From NCBI RefSeq assembly GCF_014647155.1, contig NZ_BMOQ01000003.1, positions 308,512 to 372,511 on the forward strand: 64,000 nucleotides of DNA, written 5' to 3'. Position 1 is the first letter of the stretch. Each line of letters begins with the position of its first letter. This DNA comes from Halarchaeum nitratireducens (GTDB taxonomy: Archaea; Halobacteriota; Halobacteria; Halobacteriales; Halobacteriaceae). The translations under genes and the position numbers were made by a program. A model generated the notes under the pieces. The model worked only from the letters and a program-made list of their open reading frames with translations, ran no database searches and was not told the DNA's origin. Shown in pieces: positions 7,726 to 17,985 of this stretch.

Positions 7726-8097
7726 TCACCGCTCAGGCGTCTGGGCGAGTACCTCCCGGATCGCCGTCGCCACCTCCTCGAAGCGCGCCGTCGAGAGCGG
7801 ATCGGTCGTGACGAACACGCCGTGATCGGCGGTGATGACCCGGGTCAGCGCGCCGTCCTCGTGGCTGTGGATCGTGTACTCGTAGCCCCCGAGCTCGGAG
7901 TTCACACCGGTCTCGCGGCGTTCGAACCCGCGTCGCTCGTTCTCGACGAACGACGCCAGATCCGCAGACGCGTCCAGGTCCTCGCGCAAGTAGAGCTGTT
8001 CGTAGTCGTCCGCGGTGAAGTAGACGATGCTCCGAAGCGAATCGCCGATCGCGCTCCGACACGCGCGCCGCAGTTCCTCCCGTACCCTGTCGTTCAT
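7726..8097 (-). CDS. Haloarchaeal conserved protein (probably DUF7522)
   Basis: 123 residues, no membrane segments. The sequence (SLRSIVYFTADDYEQLYLRE, VNSELGGYEYTIHSHEDG, VITADHGVFVTTDPL) looks like a small haloarchaeal family I associate with DUF7522. Function unknown. It lies alone between the tRNA and the LeuA-type gene, which is on the same strand but about 130 bases away. Confidence 0.7.
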   Translation of the reverse strand: MNDRVREELRRACRSAIGDSLRSIVYFTADDYEQLYLREDLDASADLASFVENERRGFERRETGVNSELGGYEYTIHSHEDGALTRVITADHGVFVTTDPLSTARFEEVATAIREVLAQTPER

Positions 8098-8229
8098 GGC
8101 TCATCCGTGATACGCACTCCCACAGGTAAACGTATGGGGTGTCGTACCGTGGATAGCGGGGCGTCGGCGCGCCCTCACGCCGATCGCGCTCGCTCGCGTC
8201 CCGCCCTCTTCCCACCGATCGGAACGGGA

Positions 8230-9793
<1,564 letters not shown>

Positions 9794-9810
<17 letters not shown>

Positions 9811-9868
9811 GGCCAGCCGCCTTGCGGCGACTTCCCCTATCCTCCGACGTCGTCGTGTCTGACGTCAT
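9794..9868 (-). CDS. 24-codon leader frame before the LeuA/CimA-type gene
   Basis: ATG 9868 is preceded by GGAGGT at a 4-base distance and lies about 30 bases from a TATA-like TTTAAG (9896-9901, minus strand), so it is the first frame on the expected transcript. The peptide is rich in Thr, Ser and Arg and ends in REIRR; it has no run of Leu or Ile, so classical attenuation is unlikely. It overlaps GTG 9810 of the main gene, and a GCCGC/GCGGC hairpin sits inside it. Confidence 0.4.
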
Positions 9869-9989
9869 CGTACCTCCACCGACGGCGTCGAGCCTCTTAA
9901 ACCGGTCGGAACGGTCGGGAACGACCGTGATGGTACGCGGGCCCCACGCGTCGCTCGCCCCCGTCTCGCGTCCCGGGAATCCGCCTCGC

Positions 9990-10346
9990 CTACGCGTCCC
10001 GTCGCGTCACGCGCACCGTGTCGCCCACGGCGACGTCCGACGCCGCGCCCGCCGGGAGCTCGACGAGCCGATCTGCCGCCGCCGCGCCGAGGCCGGTCCA
10101 CGCCGACAGCGTCTCCGTCGCCTGCACCTCGTCGTCGACGAGCCAGAGGACGTCGATGTCGAAGGGGACGAACACCATGTGGACGTCGCGGCGCTTCCGC
10201 TCGTCGAACTCGAAGACGAGGGCGTAGTCCGACGGGACCGACGCCCGGAACATCAGTCCGCGGGCCCGGGCGAGGAACGACTCGGCGACGTCGACCGTCG
10301 CGGCGAGCGTTTCCGTCGCGCCGTCGCGGTCGTGGACGACGTGCAC
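9990..10346 (-). CDS. DUF192 family protein
   Basis: 118 residues, GTG start. It matches the DUF192 (UPF0127) core: ARARGLMFRAS, then YALVFEFDERKRRDVHMVFV with the conserved H-M, DIDVLWLVDDE and VLELPAG-type end (VELPAG). Function of the family is unknown. No signal peptide. It is divergent from the gene at 10429 and shares its upstream region. Confidence 0.88.
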   Translation of the reverse strand: MHVVHDRDGATETLAATVDVAESFLARARGLMFRASVPSDYALVFEFDERKRRDVHMVFVPFDIDVLWLVDDEVQATETLSAWTGLGAAAADRLVELPAGAASDVAVGDTVRVTRRDA

Positions 10347-10428
10347 GTCGGACGGGAGGAGGGCGACGCGCTTGGCTCTTCGGGGTGCGCGGAAAGGACT
10401 TTGACGCTCCCGTCGCGAGACGAAGCCG

Positions 10429-10971
10429 GTGAAGAAGACCCCGACCGGGACCGCCGTCGGCGTCGACGATCCCTACGCTCACGCCGGGGTCTGCGATCAC
10501 GTCACGGGCGACGGGAAGTGTCGATACGCCTTCGAGCACCCCGAGCACGACCGCGACTTCGCCGCTGAGCGCGCGGGCGACGACTACCACTGTCCGGTCG
10601 CCGCGGGCGACTGGGAGTGGCGCGACTGCCCGCACTACCGTTCGACCTCGACCGCCCGCGAGTGCGCGCGCTGCGGCCTCGAAGCGCGCCGCGACGCCCA
10701 CACGGACGCCCGCCCGCTCCTCGAAGAACACCACTTCTCTTACGCGGATGACCGGAGCGAGTCCGCGCACCGCGCGAACGGGGACGTCGACCACGAGATC
10801 ACGGTGACGCTCTGCCGGTGGTGTCACGCCGCCGTTCACGACTCGTGGGCGCGGATCGACGACGACGCGAGTCCGAGCCCCGACGCGCTCGCCGAAGCCG
10901 AGGACCGGCGGAGCGACGAACTCGACGAACTCGGCTTCGAGACGGCCGCGGAGCGACGCGACGACGAGTGA
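10429..10971 (+). CDS. Haloarchaeal HNH-like zinc protein (probably DUF7097)
   Basis: 180 residues. Cysteine and histidine pairs are spread through the protein: AGVCDH, DGKCRYAFEH, RDCPHYRS, RECARCGLEARR, LLEEHHFSY, and LCRWCHAAVHDSWARI. The last two resemble an HNH/zinc fold as in small nucleases or zinc-binding proteins. I associate it with DUF7097; activity is not known. GTG start with TTTGAC about 28 bases upstream. The C-terminal ~40 residues are a charged tail. Confidence 0.75.
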   Translation: MKKTPTGTAVGVDDPYAHAGVCDHVTGDGKCRYAFEHPEHDRDFAAERAGDDYHCPVAAGDWEWRDCPHYRSTSTARECARCGLEARRDAHTDARPLLEEHHFSYADDRSESAHRANGDVDHEITVTLCRWCHAAVHDSWARIDDDASPSPDALAEAEDRRSDELDELGFETAAERRDDE

Positions 10972-11168
10972 CGACGCCGCGATGCGCGCCGGCCGGACGC
11001 GCGCCGTCGGCTCTCGGGTCCCGGCCCGGCGCTACCTCGGGAAGTGGGCCGACGGCGTCCGGCGGCGGTGTCCCTCGCTCTCCCGTCGACTCCGCGTCGT
11101 CTGACGCCGGTCTCACGTTCCAACGCGACTACGAGGACTTTTTACGGCGACGGCCGATAGGGGACGCC

Positions 11169-11720
11169 ATGACGCGAATCGCCGTCGTGGACAACCACGG
11201 CCAGTTCACGCACCTGGAACACCGGGCGCTCCGCGATCTCGGCGTCGACACCGACCTCGTCGACAACGACACCGCGCCGAGCGACCTCGCCGCGTACGAC
11301 GGCCTCGTCCTCTCGGGCGGCCCGAGCATGGACCGCACCGGTCGCTGCGACGAGTACCTCTCCCTCGACGTTCCGATCCTCGGCATCTGTCTCGGGATGC
11401 AGTTCGTCGCCGCGGAGTACGGCGGCGACGTCGGCTCCGGCGACTACGGCGGCTACGCCGACGTCACGGTGGAGATCGTCGACGAGGACGACCCGCTCGT
11501 CGGCTCGCTCGCCCCCGAGACGCGCGTGTGGGCGAGTCACGCCGACGAAGTGACAGCGGTCCCCGACGGCTTCGCTCGCACCGCGACGAGCGACGTCTGC
11601 GACATCGAGGCCATGAGCGACACCGAGCGCGAGCGCTACGGCGTCCAGTGGCACCCGGAGGTCGCACACACCGAAGCCGGCGACGTCGTCTTCGAGAACT
11701 TCCTCGCGCGCTGCGAGTAG
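11169..11720 (+). CDS. guaAA: GMP synthase, glutamine amidotransferase subunit
   Basis: 183 residues, class I glutamine amidotransferase that delivers ammonia to the separate ATP-pyrophosphatase subunit for conversion of XMP to GMP, as in other archaea with split GuaA. The nucleophile is C74 in LGICLGMQFV, and the His-Glu pair is in YGVQWHPEVAHTE. LSGGPS and WASHADEV are also family features. ATG 11169 follows a TTTTTA box at the leaderless distance. The synthetase subunit is not in the window. Confidence 0.92.
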   Translation: MTRIAVVDNHGQFTHLEHRALRDLGVDTDLVDNDTAPSDLAAYDGLVLSGGPSMDRTGRCDEYLSLDVPILGICLGMQFVAAEYGGDVGSGDYGGYADVTVEIVDEDDPLVGSLAPETRVWASHADEVTAVPDGFARTATSDVCDIEAMSDTERERYGVQWHPEVAHTEAGDVVFENFLARCE

Positions 11721-11726
11721 GCGTCC

Positions 11727-13601
11727 ATGACCGAGACGCAGGGCGACCTCGCGGCGCTCTCGCGGTTCATCTTCCGCGCGCCGAACTGGTACGCCAGCCT
11801 CACCTTCGCCCTCCTCGTCGCCGCGCTGGCCGGCGTCGGCGCGTTCACCTCCTCGTTCCCCCTGGAGGACGCCTGGCAGGGAGTCTTCTTCATCGGGATC
11901 CCCACCGTCGTCGCCAGCCTCCTCACCACGCCGGTCGACGGCTGGCTCGACGGTCAACTCACGTACAACCGCTCGTCGCTCCTCGCGCTCTGCTGTGAGC
12001 TCATCGTCGTCGCGCTGCTCGCCGTCGCCAGCGTCCTCGCCGTCCTCACGCGCCTCGGGCAGAACTTCGTCTTCGACGTCCTCATCGCCGCGCTCGCGCT
12101 CGTCTTCGCCCTGCGCCTGCTCGTCGTGCTCGCCGTCTCGCGCAACAGCCTCCTGCTCGCCGCGATCCCCGCGAGCCTCCAGACCGGCACCGCGGGCGTT
12201 CTCCTCTTCGTCTACAGCGGGACGATGCGCTATCTCACCATCGACGTCCCGCTGCTCAACGCCTACCTCTCGCGCCCGCAGAGCGCGCCCTCGCGTCTCC
12301 TCCTCGTCACCCCCGACGACCTCCTCCTCCTCGTCGGCATGAGCGTCCTCTACGCGCTCGTCGCCTACGGGTTCGTCCGCACCATGGACCGACCGTGGCG
12401 ACAGAGTCTGGGGGTCTCGGGCCTCGACTTCCTCCGCGGGTTCATCGGCCACATCGCCGAGGGCACCCGCGAACTGGAGGACTTCTTCGAGCAGATCGGC
12501 GAGGACGCCATCGTTCCCGTCACCGTCCTCTCGTTCCGTCGCCCCGGCGGCGAGGAGAAAGCCCGCTTCGTCCTCCCGATGATCCACCCGGGCCCGATGG
12601 GCGAGATCGGCGGCGGCAACCTCCCCCAACGCGTCGCCGAGACCGCGACGGGCCTCGCCTTCCCGCCGCACGCCACCGCCGGCCACGACTTCAACCTCGT
12701 CACCGAACGCGAGGTCGATACGCTCGTCGACGCCGCCGAACGCGCCGCCGCGTCCATCGAGTACGACCGCGAGGCGACCCCCCGGATCCGCACCGCGCAC
12801 GGCGACGCCAGCCTCCTCGGACAGGGCTTCGGCGACGACGGCGCGCTCCTCGTCGCCACCTTCGCGCCCGGATTCGCCGACGACATCGAGTACGCCGTCG
12901 GCCTCGCCGCCGCCGCCGAAGCGCGCTGTGCCGGCCTCGACGACGTCCTCCTCGCCGACGCCCACAACTCGAACAACGGCCTCCAAGGCGACGATCTCGG
13001 CCACGTCGTCCCCGGCTCCCCCCGGTCGTTCAATCTCATCGAGGGGGCCGGCGACCTCGGCTCGCGCCTCGCCGACGCCGAGCGCGGGCCGCTCTCCCTC
13101 GGCGTCGCCTGGGATCGCACCGTCTGGACGCCACAGGAGGGTATCGGACCGCTCGGCGTTCGCGTCGCCGTCACCGATGTCGCGGGCACGAGAGCGTGCT
13201 ACGTCCTCGTCGACGGCAACAACATGGAACCCGGTCTCCGCGGCGACATCGTCGACGCGCTCGTCGACGCGCACGGCTTCGACCCCGACGCCGTCGAGAT
13301 CATGACGACCGACACCCACATCGTCAACACCGTCAAATCCGAGAATCAGGTCGGCGACGTCATCGACCAGCGCGAGCTCACGACTCTCGTCGGCGACCTC
13401 GCCGGCGACGCCGTCGCGGACCTCGAACCCGTCGAGGCCGGCATCGCCACCGAACACGCCGAAGTCACCGTCTTCGGCAACGACCGCACCGAGACGCTCG
13501 CCAGCCACGCCAACGCCGTCATCGCCCTCGGCAGCGTCCTCGGCGCCGTCGTCGTCGCCGCGACCGTGCTCGTCAGCGCGCTCATCTTCCTGCTCACCTG
13601 A
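11727..13601 (+). CDS. DUF2070 family membrane protein
   Basis: 624 residues. The first ~220 residues hold about six membrane helices (for example WYASLTFALLVAALAGVGAF), a soluble domain of ~370 residues follows with the conserved MIHPGPMGEIGGGNLP, LADAHNSNNG and TDTHIVNTV, and a final helix (VLGAVVVAATVLVSALIFLL) anchors the C-terminus. This is the layout of archaeal DUF2070 proteins. Biochemical function is unknown. It starts six bases after guaAA, so the two are likely co-transcribed. Confidence 0.88.
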   Translation: MTETQGDLAALSRFIFRAPNWYASLTFALLVAALAGVGAFTSSFPLEDAWQGVFFIGIPTVVASLLTTPVDGWLDGQLTYNRSSLLALCCELIVVALLAVASVLAVLTRLGQNFVFDVLIAALALVFALRLLVVLAVSRNSLLLAAIPASLQTGTAGVLLFVYSGTMRYLTIDVPLLNAYLSRPQSAPSRLLLVTPDDLLLLVGMSVLYALVAYGFVRTMDRPWRQSLGVSGLDFLRGFIGHIAEGTRELEDFFEQIGEDAIVPVTVLSFRRPGGEEKARFVLPMIHPGPMGEIGGGNLPQRVAETATGLAFPPHATAGHDFNLVTEREVDTLVDAAERAAASIEYDREATPRIRTAHGDASLLGQGFGDDGALLVATFAPGFADDIEYAVGLAAAAEARCAGLDDVLLADAHNSNNGLQGDDLGHVVPGSPRSFNLIEGAGDLGSRLADAERGPLSLGVAWDRTVWTPQEGIGPLGVRVAVTDVAGTRACYVLVDGNNMEPGLRGDIVDALVDAHGFDPDAVEIMTTDTHIVNTVKSENQVGDVIDQRELTTLVGDLAGDAVADLEPVEAGIATEHAEVTVFGNDRTETLASHANAVIALGSVLGAVVVAATVLVSALIFLLT

Positions 13602-13814
13602 ACTTCTTCGCCGCTCGGCTCTCACCCGACTGAGCGCGCCGATCCGCGGGTTCTTCAGTGACGATGGACCCACCGCTCCCCGTGTAGCGCCACGAAGACC
13701 GCGCGGGGGCCTCGCGAGACACCGGCCGACCGCCGCGCGCCGAGAGACGGCCGGCTGTTTCGCCACGCGCACGGCTCACGACACGAAAGAACCGCGAGAA
13801 CGCTGCGTCGCGAC

Positions 13815-14057
13815 CTACTCCTCGGCCGCGAACAGCTCGTCCACCGCCTCACGCCCGACACGCGCGGCGTCGTCCGCGAGCTCGTCCTCGTCGACGCCCG
13901 CTTCGGGCGCGTTCACGTAGACGTCCACCGTGAGCACGCCGTCCTCGAACGTCACCGCGACGTCGAGGTCGCGGACGTAGGATTGCTTCACCCGCGAGAA
14001 GAGATGGCCTTCTGCGGCTTCCGCGGCGGTTCGGACGACCGTCTCGTCGTCGACCAT
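13815..14057 (-). CDS. DUF3194 family protein
   Basis: 80 residues, small acidic protein with the pattern GHLFSRVKQSYVRDLDVAVT and DDAARVGREAVDELF. DUF3194 proteins regularly follow prefoldin beta in archaea, as here: the start is five bases after the pfdB stop. Function unknown; a link to prefoldin or the ribosomal cluster is suggested only by neighbourhood. Confidence 0.85.
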   Translation of the reverse strand: MVDDETVVRTAAEAAEGHLFSRVKQSYVRDLDVAVTFEDGVLTVDVYVNAPEAGVDEDELADDAARVGREAVDELFAAEE

Positions 14058-14061
14058 CGCC

Positions 14062-14442
14062 TTACGCGCCGCCGGGCCCGCCGCCCATCATGCCGCCCGC
14101 GCCGCCGAGCATGCCCTGCAGCTCCTCCTGGAGCTCCTCGAACTGGTCTTCGACGCGCGTCTCCTGTTTCTCCAGGGACTGCACGCGGATCTCGAGGTTG
14201 TCGACCTTCTCTTCGAGGTCCTCCGCGGCCTCGTCGTAGTCGGTCTGGACGAGGAGCTCGCCGACCTCGCGGTACATGACGGTGTCCTCGTCGATCTCGT
14301 CGAGCTCGTCGAGCGCCGTCTCGGCCTCGCTGAGCTGCGTCTCGGCCTGCTGCTTCTGCGCCGCGACCGTCTGGGCCTTCTCCTGAAGGTCCTGCAGCTC
14401 TTCGAGCTTCTCCTGCGCCTCGGGCGGAAGGTTGCCCTGCAT
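14062..14442 (-). CDS. pfdB: Prefoldin subunit beta
   Basis: 126 residues. Two long coiled-coil helices (residues ~8-50 and ~75-112) flank a short beta segment ([18 protein letters not shown]), the prefoldin beta layout. The protein forms the alpha2-beta4 hexamer that holds unfolded proteins for the thermosome. The Gly/Met-rich tail ([13 protein letters not shown]) resembles tails of haloarchaeal chaperone subunits. ATG 14442 is preferred over 14457 because TTTTTACC lies 28 bases upstream. Confidence 0.93.
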   Translation of the reverse strand: MQGNLPPEAQEKLEELQDLQEKAQTVAAQKQQAETQLSEAETALDELDEIDEDTVMYREVGELLVQTDYDEAAEDLEEKVDNLEIRVQSLEKQETRVEDQFEELQEELQGMLGGAGGMMGGGPGGA

Positions 14443-14633
14443 GCCCGAAACGTGCACGCCCGGAGGTAAAAACCCCCGCTTTGCCGGACGCCGTCGCTGG
14501 CGCTCGTCGGTCCGAAAACGCCGGTTGAGGGGGGAGAGGGGGAGTCGCGCGGACCGGGTCCGAGGAGTGCGGACCCGACCCGCCTATCGAACCGGCGCAC
14601 GGGACGATGCGCTCCACGCAAAAATAGCTAGAC

Positions 14634-14897
14634 CTATCTCCGCAGGGCCGCGTGAGTTCGCCCGGTCTCGTTCGCCCGCTCGGCGACGGCCACGAGCGTC
14701 GTCCACGTGTTCGTCCCGGCGCGCAGGGCGGTCAGGTCCGCCGCCGTCACCGCGACGCGTACCGTCTCGCCGTCGCGCTCGACGCTCGCTCGCGTCCGCT
14801 CGCTCTCGATGTCGCCGGCCTCGACGCGCACCGCGTCGGCGACGGCCGCGGCTACGCGCTCGGTCTCGTACGAGAAGACGAGTGACGTCCGATGCAT
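14634..14897 (-). CDS. pcc1: KEOPS complex subunit Pcc1
   Basis: 87 residues with the Pcc1 pattern: [40 protein letters not shown] and DLTALRAGTNTW. Pcc1 is the dimerising subunit of KEOPS, which makes t6A in tRNA. It lies next to rpoP and eL43 as in many archaea. ATG 14897 is chosen over 14906 from family length. Confidence 0.88.
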   Translation of the reverse strand: MHRTSLVFSYETERVAAAVADAVRVEAGDIESERTRASVERDGETVRVAVTAADLTALRAGTNTWTTLVAVAERANETGRTHAALRR

Positions 14898-14922
14898 CGC
14901 TCGCACGTCTCTCGACGGCGCG

Positions 14923-15057
14923 TTACTGGACGTCGACTTCCTTGACGTCGCGGCTGCGCTCCTTCAGCAGGACGCGGTGCCCGCAGTAGGGACAGCGGAC
15001 GCCGCCGTAGGCGTCCAGTTCGACGTCTCGCTTACAGCGGGAGCACTTGTACGACAT
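14923..15057 (-). CDS. rpoP: DNA-directed RNA polymerase subunit P
   Basis: 44 residues, archaeal Rpo12/RpoP. The zinc ribbon is C5-x2-C8 and C22-x2-C25 ([21 protein letters not shown]), followed by the basic end [13 protein letters not shown]. It anchors the Rpo3-Rpo10-Rpo11 platform. Only five bases separate it from the eL43 stop, so co-translation is likely. Length is normal. Confidence 0.95.
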   Translation of the reverse strand: MSYKCSRCKRDVELDAYGGVRCPYCGHRVLLKERSRDVKEVDVQ

Positions 15058-15063
15058 CGACCG

Positions 15064-15351
15064 TTACGCCTCGGACTCCTCCTCGGCGAGGGCGGTCCGG
15101 ATGGAGCGCGTGACGGCCTCGCCCCCGGGCGTCGAGGGCCGGTACGCGCCGCCCGCGAACTTGTAACCGCACTTGCCGCACTGCCAGATGCCCGTCCCCT
15201 TGCGGTCGACGGCGTCGGAGCCACAGTCCGGACAGCTGTGGTCGTCGTTCGTGTCGCTCTCGATCTCGCTGACGCGGCGTCGTGCGACGCGACCGTAGCG
15301 CGCACCGAAGCGCCCCGCGCTACCGGTGTTGTTGGAGCCCTTGCTGGCCAT
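15064..15351 (-). CDS. rpl37ae: Large ribosomal subunit protein eL43 (L37Ae)
   Basis: 95 residues. Basic N-terminus [15 protein letters not shown] followed by a zinc ribbon with C40, C43, C58 and C61 ([30 protein letters not shown]). First gene of the eL43-rpoP-pcc1 block. Compared with most proteins in the window it is less acidic, as expected for an rRNA-binding protein. Confidence 0.95.
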   Translation of the reverse strand: MASKGSNNTGSAGRFGARYGRVARRRVSEIESDTNDDHSCPDCGSDAVDRKGTGIWQCGKCGYKFAGGAYRPSTPGGEAVTRSIRTALAEEESEA

Positions 15352-15407
15352 GATATCGACCACTAGCTCCAGCGCGCACATAAGCCCTACGAGTCGACGA
15401 CCGCGCG

Positions 15408-16130
15408 CTATCCCGTGAGCTCCGCGTCCTCTAACGCCTCGTTGAGGTCGTCGCGGACGCGCTCGCCAGTCTCGCGGTCCATCGCCGTCGTGACGACGCG
15501 GTTCTCCTGCACGCTGGAGCCGTCGCGGATCAACAGCCGGACGTTCCCGTTGCCGTCCGCCCGCGTCACCTTCGCCCGGACGCCGCCGCGCGCGCCCGAC
15601 CCGCTCGCGTCGATCGGACCCGGGATCACCTTCTTCACGTGCGGGTGGGCGGCCACTTCCCGGATCGCGCGCTGGCCGACCCGACCACCGATCAGCGTGC
15701 TGTGCGTCCCGCCGATCTTCTCCGCGGGCGCCTTCTCCACGACGTCGAGCTCGCGCTCCCCGCGGCGTTCGACGACGGTCTCGACGGGGTCGTCGGCCGG
15801 CACGCGGTAGACGTCGTAGCGGAGGTCGGCGCGCACGGCCTGTACGACCGCCCGGTCGCCCGCGACGTACACCTCCTCGGGGCGTTTCCGGCGCACCTCG
15901 TCCGCGATCCGCCCCGCGAAGTTCCGGATCCGCCTGCCTTCGAGGTCGGCGTCCGCCTCCGGCGTCGTCGCGATGTCCGTCTGTCCTACCACCTCGTCCT
16001 CGTCGAGGAAGGTGAGCGTCGCGTGGTCGGGCGCGGCGTGGACGACGACGGCGTCCGCGTTGCGGGTCTCGCACACCAGGCAGTAGTCGCCCGGCTTCTC
16101 GAGTGGGGTCCCGCAACGCGAACACTCCAT
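15408..16130 (-). CDS. DUF2103 domain protein with N-terminal zinc ribbon
   Basis: 240 residues. An N-terminal zinc ribbon ([18 protein letters not shown]) is followed by a conserved archaeal domain with [20 protein letters not shown] and [12 protein letters not shown], which I assign to DUF2103. The C-terminal part ([20 protein letters not shown]) completes it. The role is unknown; a nucleic-acid link is suggested by the basic conserved patch but is inference. Confidence 0.8.
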   Translation of the reverse strand: MECSRCGTPLEKPGDYCLVCETRNADAVVVHAAPDHATLTFLDEDEVVGQTDIATTPEADADLEGRRIRNFAGRIADEVRRKRPEEVYVAGDRAVVQAVRADLRYDVYRVPADDPVETVVERRGERELDVVEKAPAEKIGGTHSTLIGGRVGQRAIREVAAHPHVKKVIPGPIDASGSGARGGVRAKVTRADGNGNVRLLIRDGSSVQENRVVTTAMDRETGERVRDDLNEALEDAELTG

Positions 16131-16172
16131 GCCGGCGAGAACGCGGGCGTGACGTAAAACCGCCCTGCTTCC

Positions 16173-17549
16173 TCAGAGCGAGAGCGGCCCGCTCTTGAGG
16201 TACTCGCGCAGGAGAACGGTCGCGTAACTCCCCTTCGGGAGCGCGAACTCGAACGTGAGCGGATCGCGCTCGACCGTGAGGGCACTCCGAACGAGGATCG
16301 CGCGCCGCGTCCCCGTCGAGTCGAACGACCCCGGGAGGTCGAAGTCGGCGGGTTCGATTCCGACGTCCGCGCAGACCTCTCGCTCGATCTCGCCGGGTTC
16401 GCCCTCGCCGAACTCGGTGTCCGTACCGACGAGCGGCGCGGTGACGAACGCCCGCCCGCGTTCGAGGTGGCGGTTCACGACTTCCACGCGGCCCGCCGTG
16501 ACGCGCTGCGTCCGATCCGCGTCCGGAAGCACCGGTTCGCCGTCCGCGTCCGCGAAGCAGACGACGTCGCCCGCGACCGCCCGGTCGAACGGCAGACCGC
16601 GTTCGAGGCGCTCGGAGCAGATCCGATTGAACACGTACGATTGGGCGGCGTGGACGAAGAGCCGCTGGAGGTTCGACGGGAACGTCTCCAGGGCCTCGCG
16701 GAACTCCTCGGGACGCTCTCCCCCGTTCTCCGCGAGCGCGTTCAACACCGCGCGCTCGTAGCGCAGGCGTCGCGGGAAGCGCTCGATGGCCCCGCTCCAG
16801 TCGCGCGTCTCCTCGACGAACGACCGCGCCTCGCGCGTCTCCGGGGGCTCCGCCGTCGAGGGGTTCCCGACGTACGCCATCACCGCCCCCTCCCAGTCGC
16901 CGCGGAGGACCGCGAGGCCGACTTCGTGAGTCACGGGCCGATAGCTGCCGAAACGCTGTTGTCCGAAGAGGTTCGGGACCCCGACGCTCGTCGCGCCCTC
17001 GCCCGAACCGTCCGCGTGACCCTCCTCGCTCGCGTTCGCACTCGCCTCCCCGTTCGCACCGCCGAACGCCGCGAGGTCGCGCGTCACGTCGTCGACGGGG
17101 CCTGGATCGGCCTCGCGGACGACGATTCGGAACTCGTTCCCCCGGAGGTCGCCGAAGCGGATCGGGCGGCCCGCGCGTCCGACCACGTCGAGCTCCGCGT
17201 TCCCGATCTCCGGCAGGTCGTCGGGGGCGACGCCGCGCACGCTGAACAGCTGGGTCGTGACGGCGTTGCGGTCCTTCGTCCCCGCCCACGAGACGCGCTC
17301 GCGGCTGATCCCGAGCTTGTTCGAGAGGTCGCGAGCGAAGCCGTTCGTGTCCCAGTTCGTCAGCGTCGCGCGGAAGACGAGGTGCGGGTAGGCGCCCGCG
17401 TCGGCGTCCGCGGGCTCGGTGTCGAACGCTTCGAGCTCGCGCACGCGGAAGTCCGCGGCGGACTCCCGGAGCGACCCCCCGGTGCCGGGCGCGTCGCTCA
17501 CGTAGTAGTCGATCCCGACGGCGCGCTCGATCTCGTGGGCGGCGCGCAT
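16173..17549 (-). CDS. truD: tRNA pseudouridine(13) synthase TruD
   Basis: 458 residues. The catalytic aspartate D93 lies in [16 protein letters not shown]; other family stretches are [20 protein letters not shown] and [19 protein letters not shown]. TruD converts U13 of tRNA to pseudouridine. An acidic Gly/Ser/Ala-rich insert of about 25 residues lies before [12 protein letters not shown] 17549 shares one base with the pth2 stop (TGATG), showing an operon. Confidence 0.93.
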   Translation of the reverse strand: MRAAHEIERAVGIDYYVSDAPGTGGSLRESAADFRVRELEAFDTEPADADAGAYPHLVFRATLTNWDTNGFARDLSNKLGISRERVSWAGTKDRNAVTTQLFSVRGVAPDDLPEIGNAELDVVGRAGRPIRFGDLRGNEFRIVVREADPGPVDDVTRDLAAFGGANGEASANASEEGHADGSGEGATSVGVPNLFGQQRFGSYRPVTHEVGLAVLRGDWEGAVMAYVGNPSTAEPPETREARSFVEETRDWSGAIERFPRRLRYERAVLNALAENGGERPEEFREALETFPSNLQRLFVHAAQSYVFNRICSERLERGLPFDRAVAGDVVCFADADGEPVLPDADRTQRVTAGRVEVVNRHLERGRAFVTAPLVGTDTEFGEGEPGEIEREVCADVGIEPADFDLPGSFDSTGTRRAILVRSALTVERDPLTFEFALPKGSYATVLLREYLKSGPLSL

Positions 17550-17887
17550 CAGTAGAGCGAGAGGTCGCCCGTGACGGCGTCCACCTCGTTGTCCTGCGCG
17601 GGTCCGACACCGCACGTCGTCGCCGTCCCCGAGTCGAGTTGCGTGCGCCCGGCGTCGCGGACGATCGACGTCGGGAGGCCGCGGCGCCGGGCGTTCTCAG
17701 CGACCTCGAGGAGCTCGGACTCGGAGCCGACCTTCACGACGATCTTCGGCTGGCCCGCGTCCCTCCACGCGCGCACCGCGTCCGGACCGGCGTTCTCCGC
17801 GGCGTTCATGGCGGCGTGCGCGACCTGCGCGGCGAGCTTCCCCCGCCCCATCCCGAGATCCGTCCGGGCGGCGATGACCTGCTTCAT
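17549..17887 (-). CDS. pth2: Peptidyl-tRNA hydrolase, archaeal type (Pth2)
   Basis: 112 residues. [27 protein letters not shown] and [20 protein letters not shown] are the standard Pth2 motifs. It frees tRNA from peptides dropped by the ribosome. ATG 17887 gives family length; an upstream start at 17932 would add 15 residues without similarity. Its stop overlaps the truD start by one base. Confidence 0.95.
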   Translation of the reverse strand: MKQVIAARTDLGMGRGKLAAQVAHAAMNAAENAGPDAVRAWRDAGQPKIVVKVGSESELLEVAENARRRGLPTSIVRDAGRTQLDSGTATTCGVGPAQDNEVDAVTGDLSLY

Positions 17888-17985
17888 ACCCGAGGAAGCG
17901 ACCAAGGCGGCATAGGCGTGGCGACCCGCCACGGGAGCGGACGCAGAGAGGTTCGCTTAACACGCCCCGGCGTCTCCCCGTGCGT

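Noticed and set aside
7905-7925. GTTCGAACCC resembling a tRNA T-loop
   Set aside because: It lies within the DUF7522-like coding sequence and there is no matching acceptor or anticodon stem.
11142-13772. An 876-codon minus-strand frame over guaAA and DUF2070
   Set aside because: Composition is Glu/Gly/Arg/Asp low complexity; the plus-strand genes show real family motifs.
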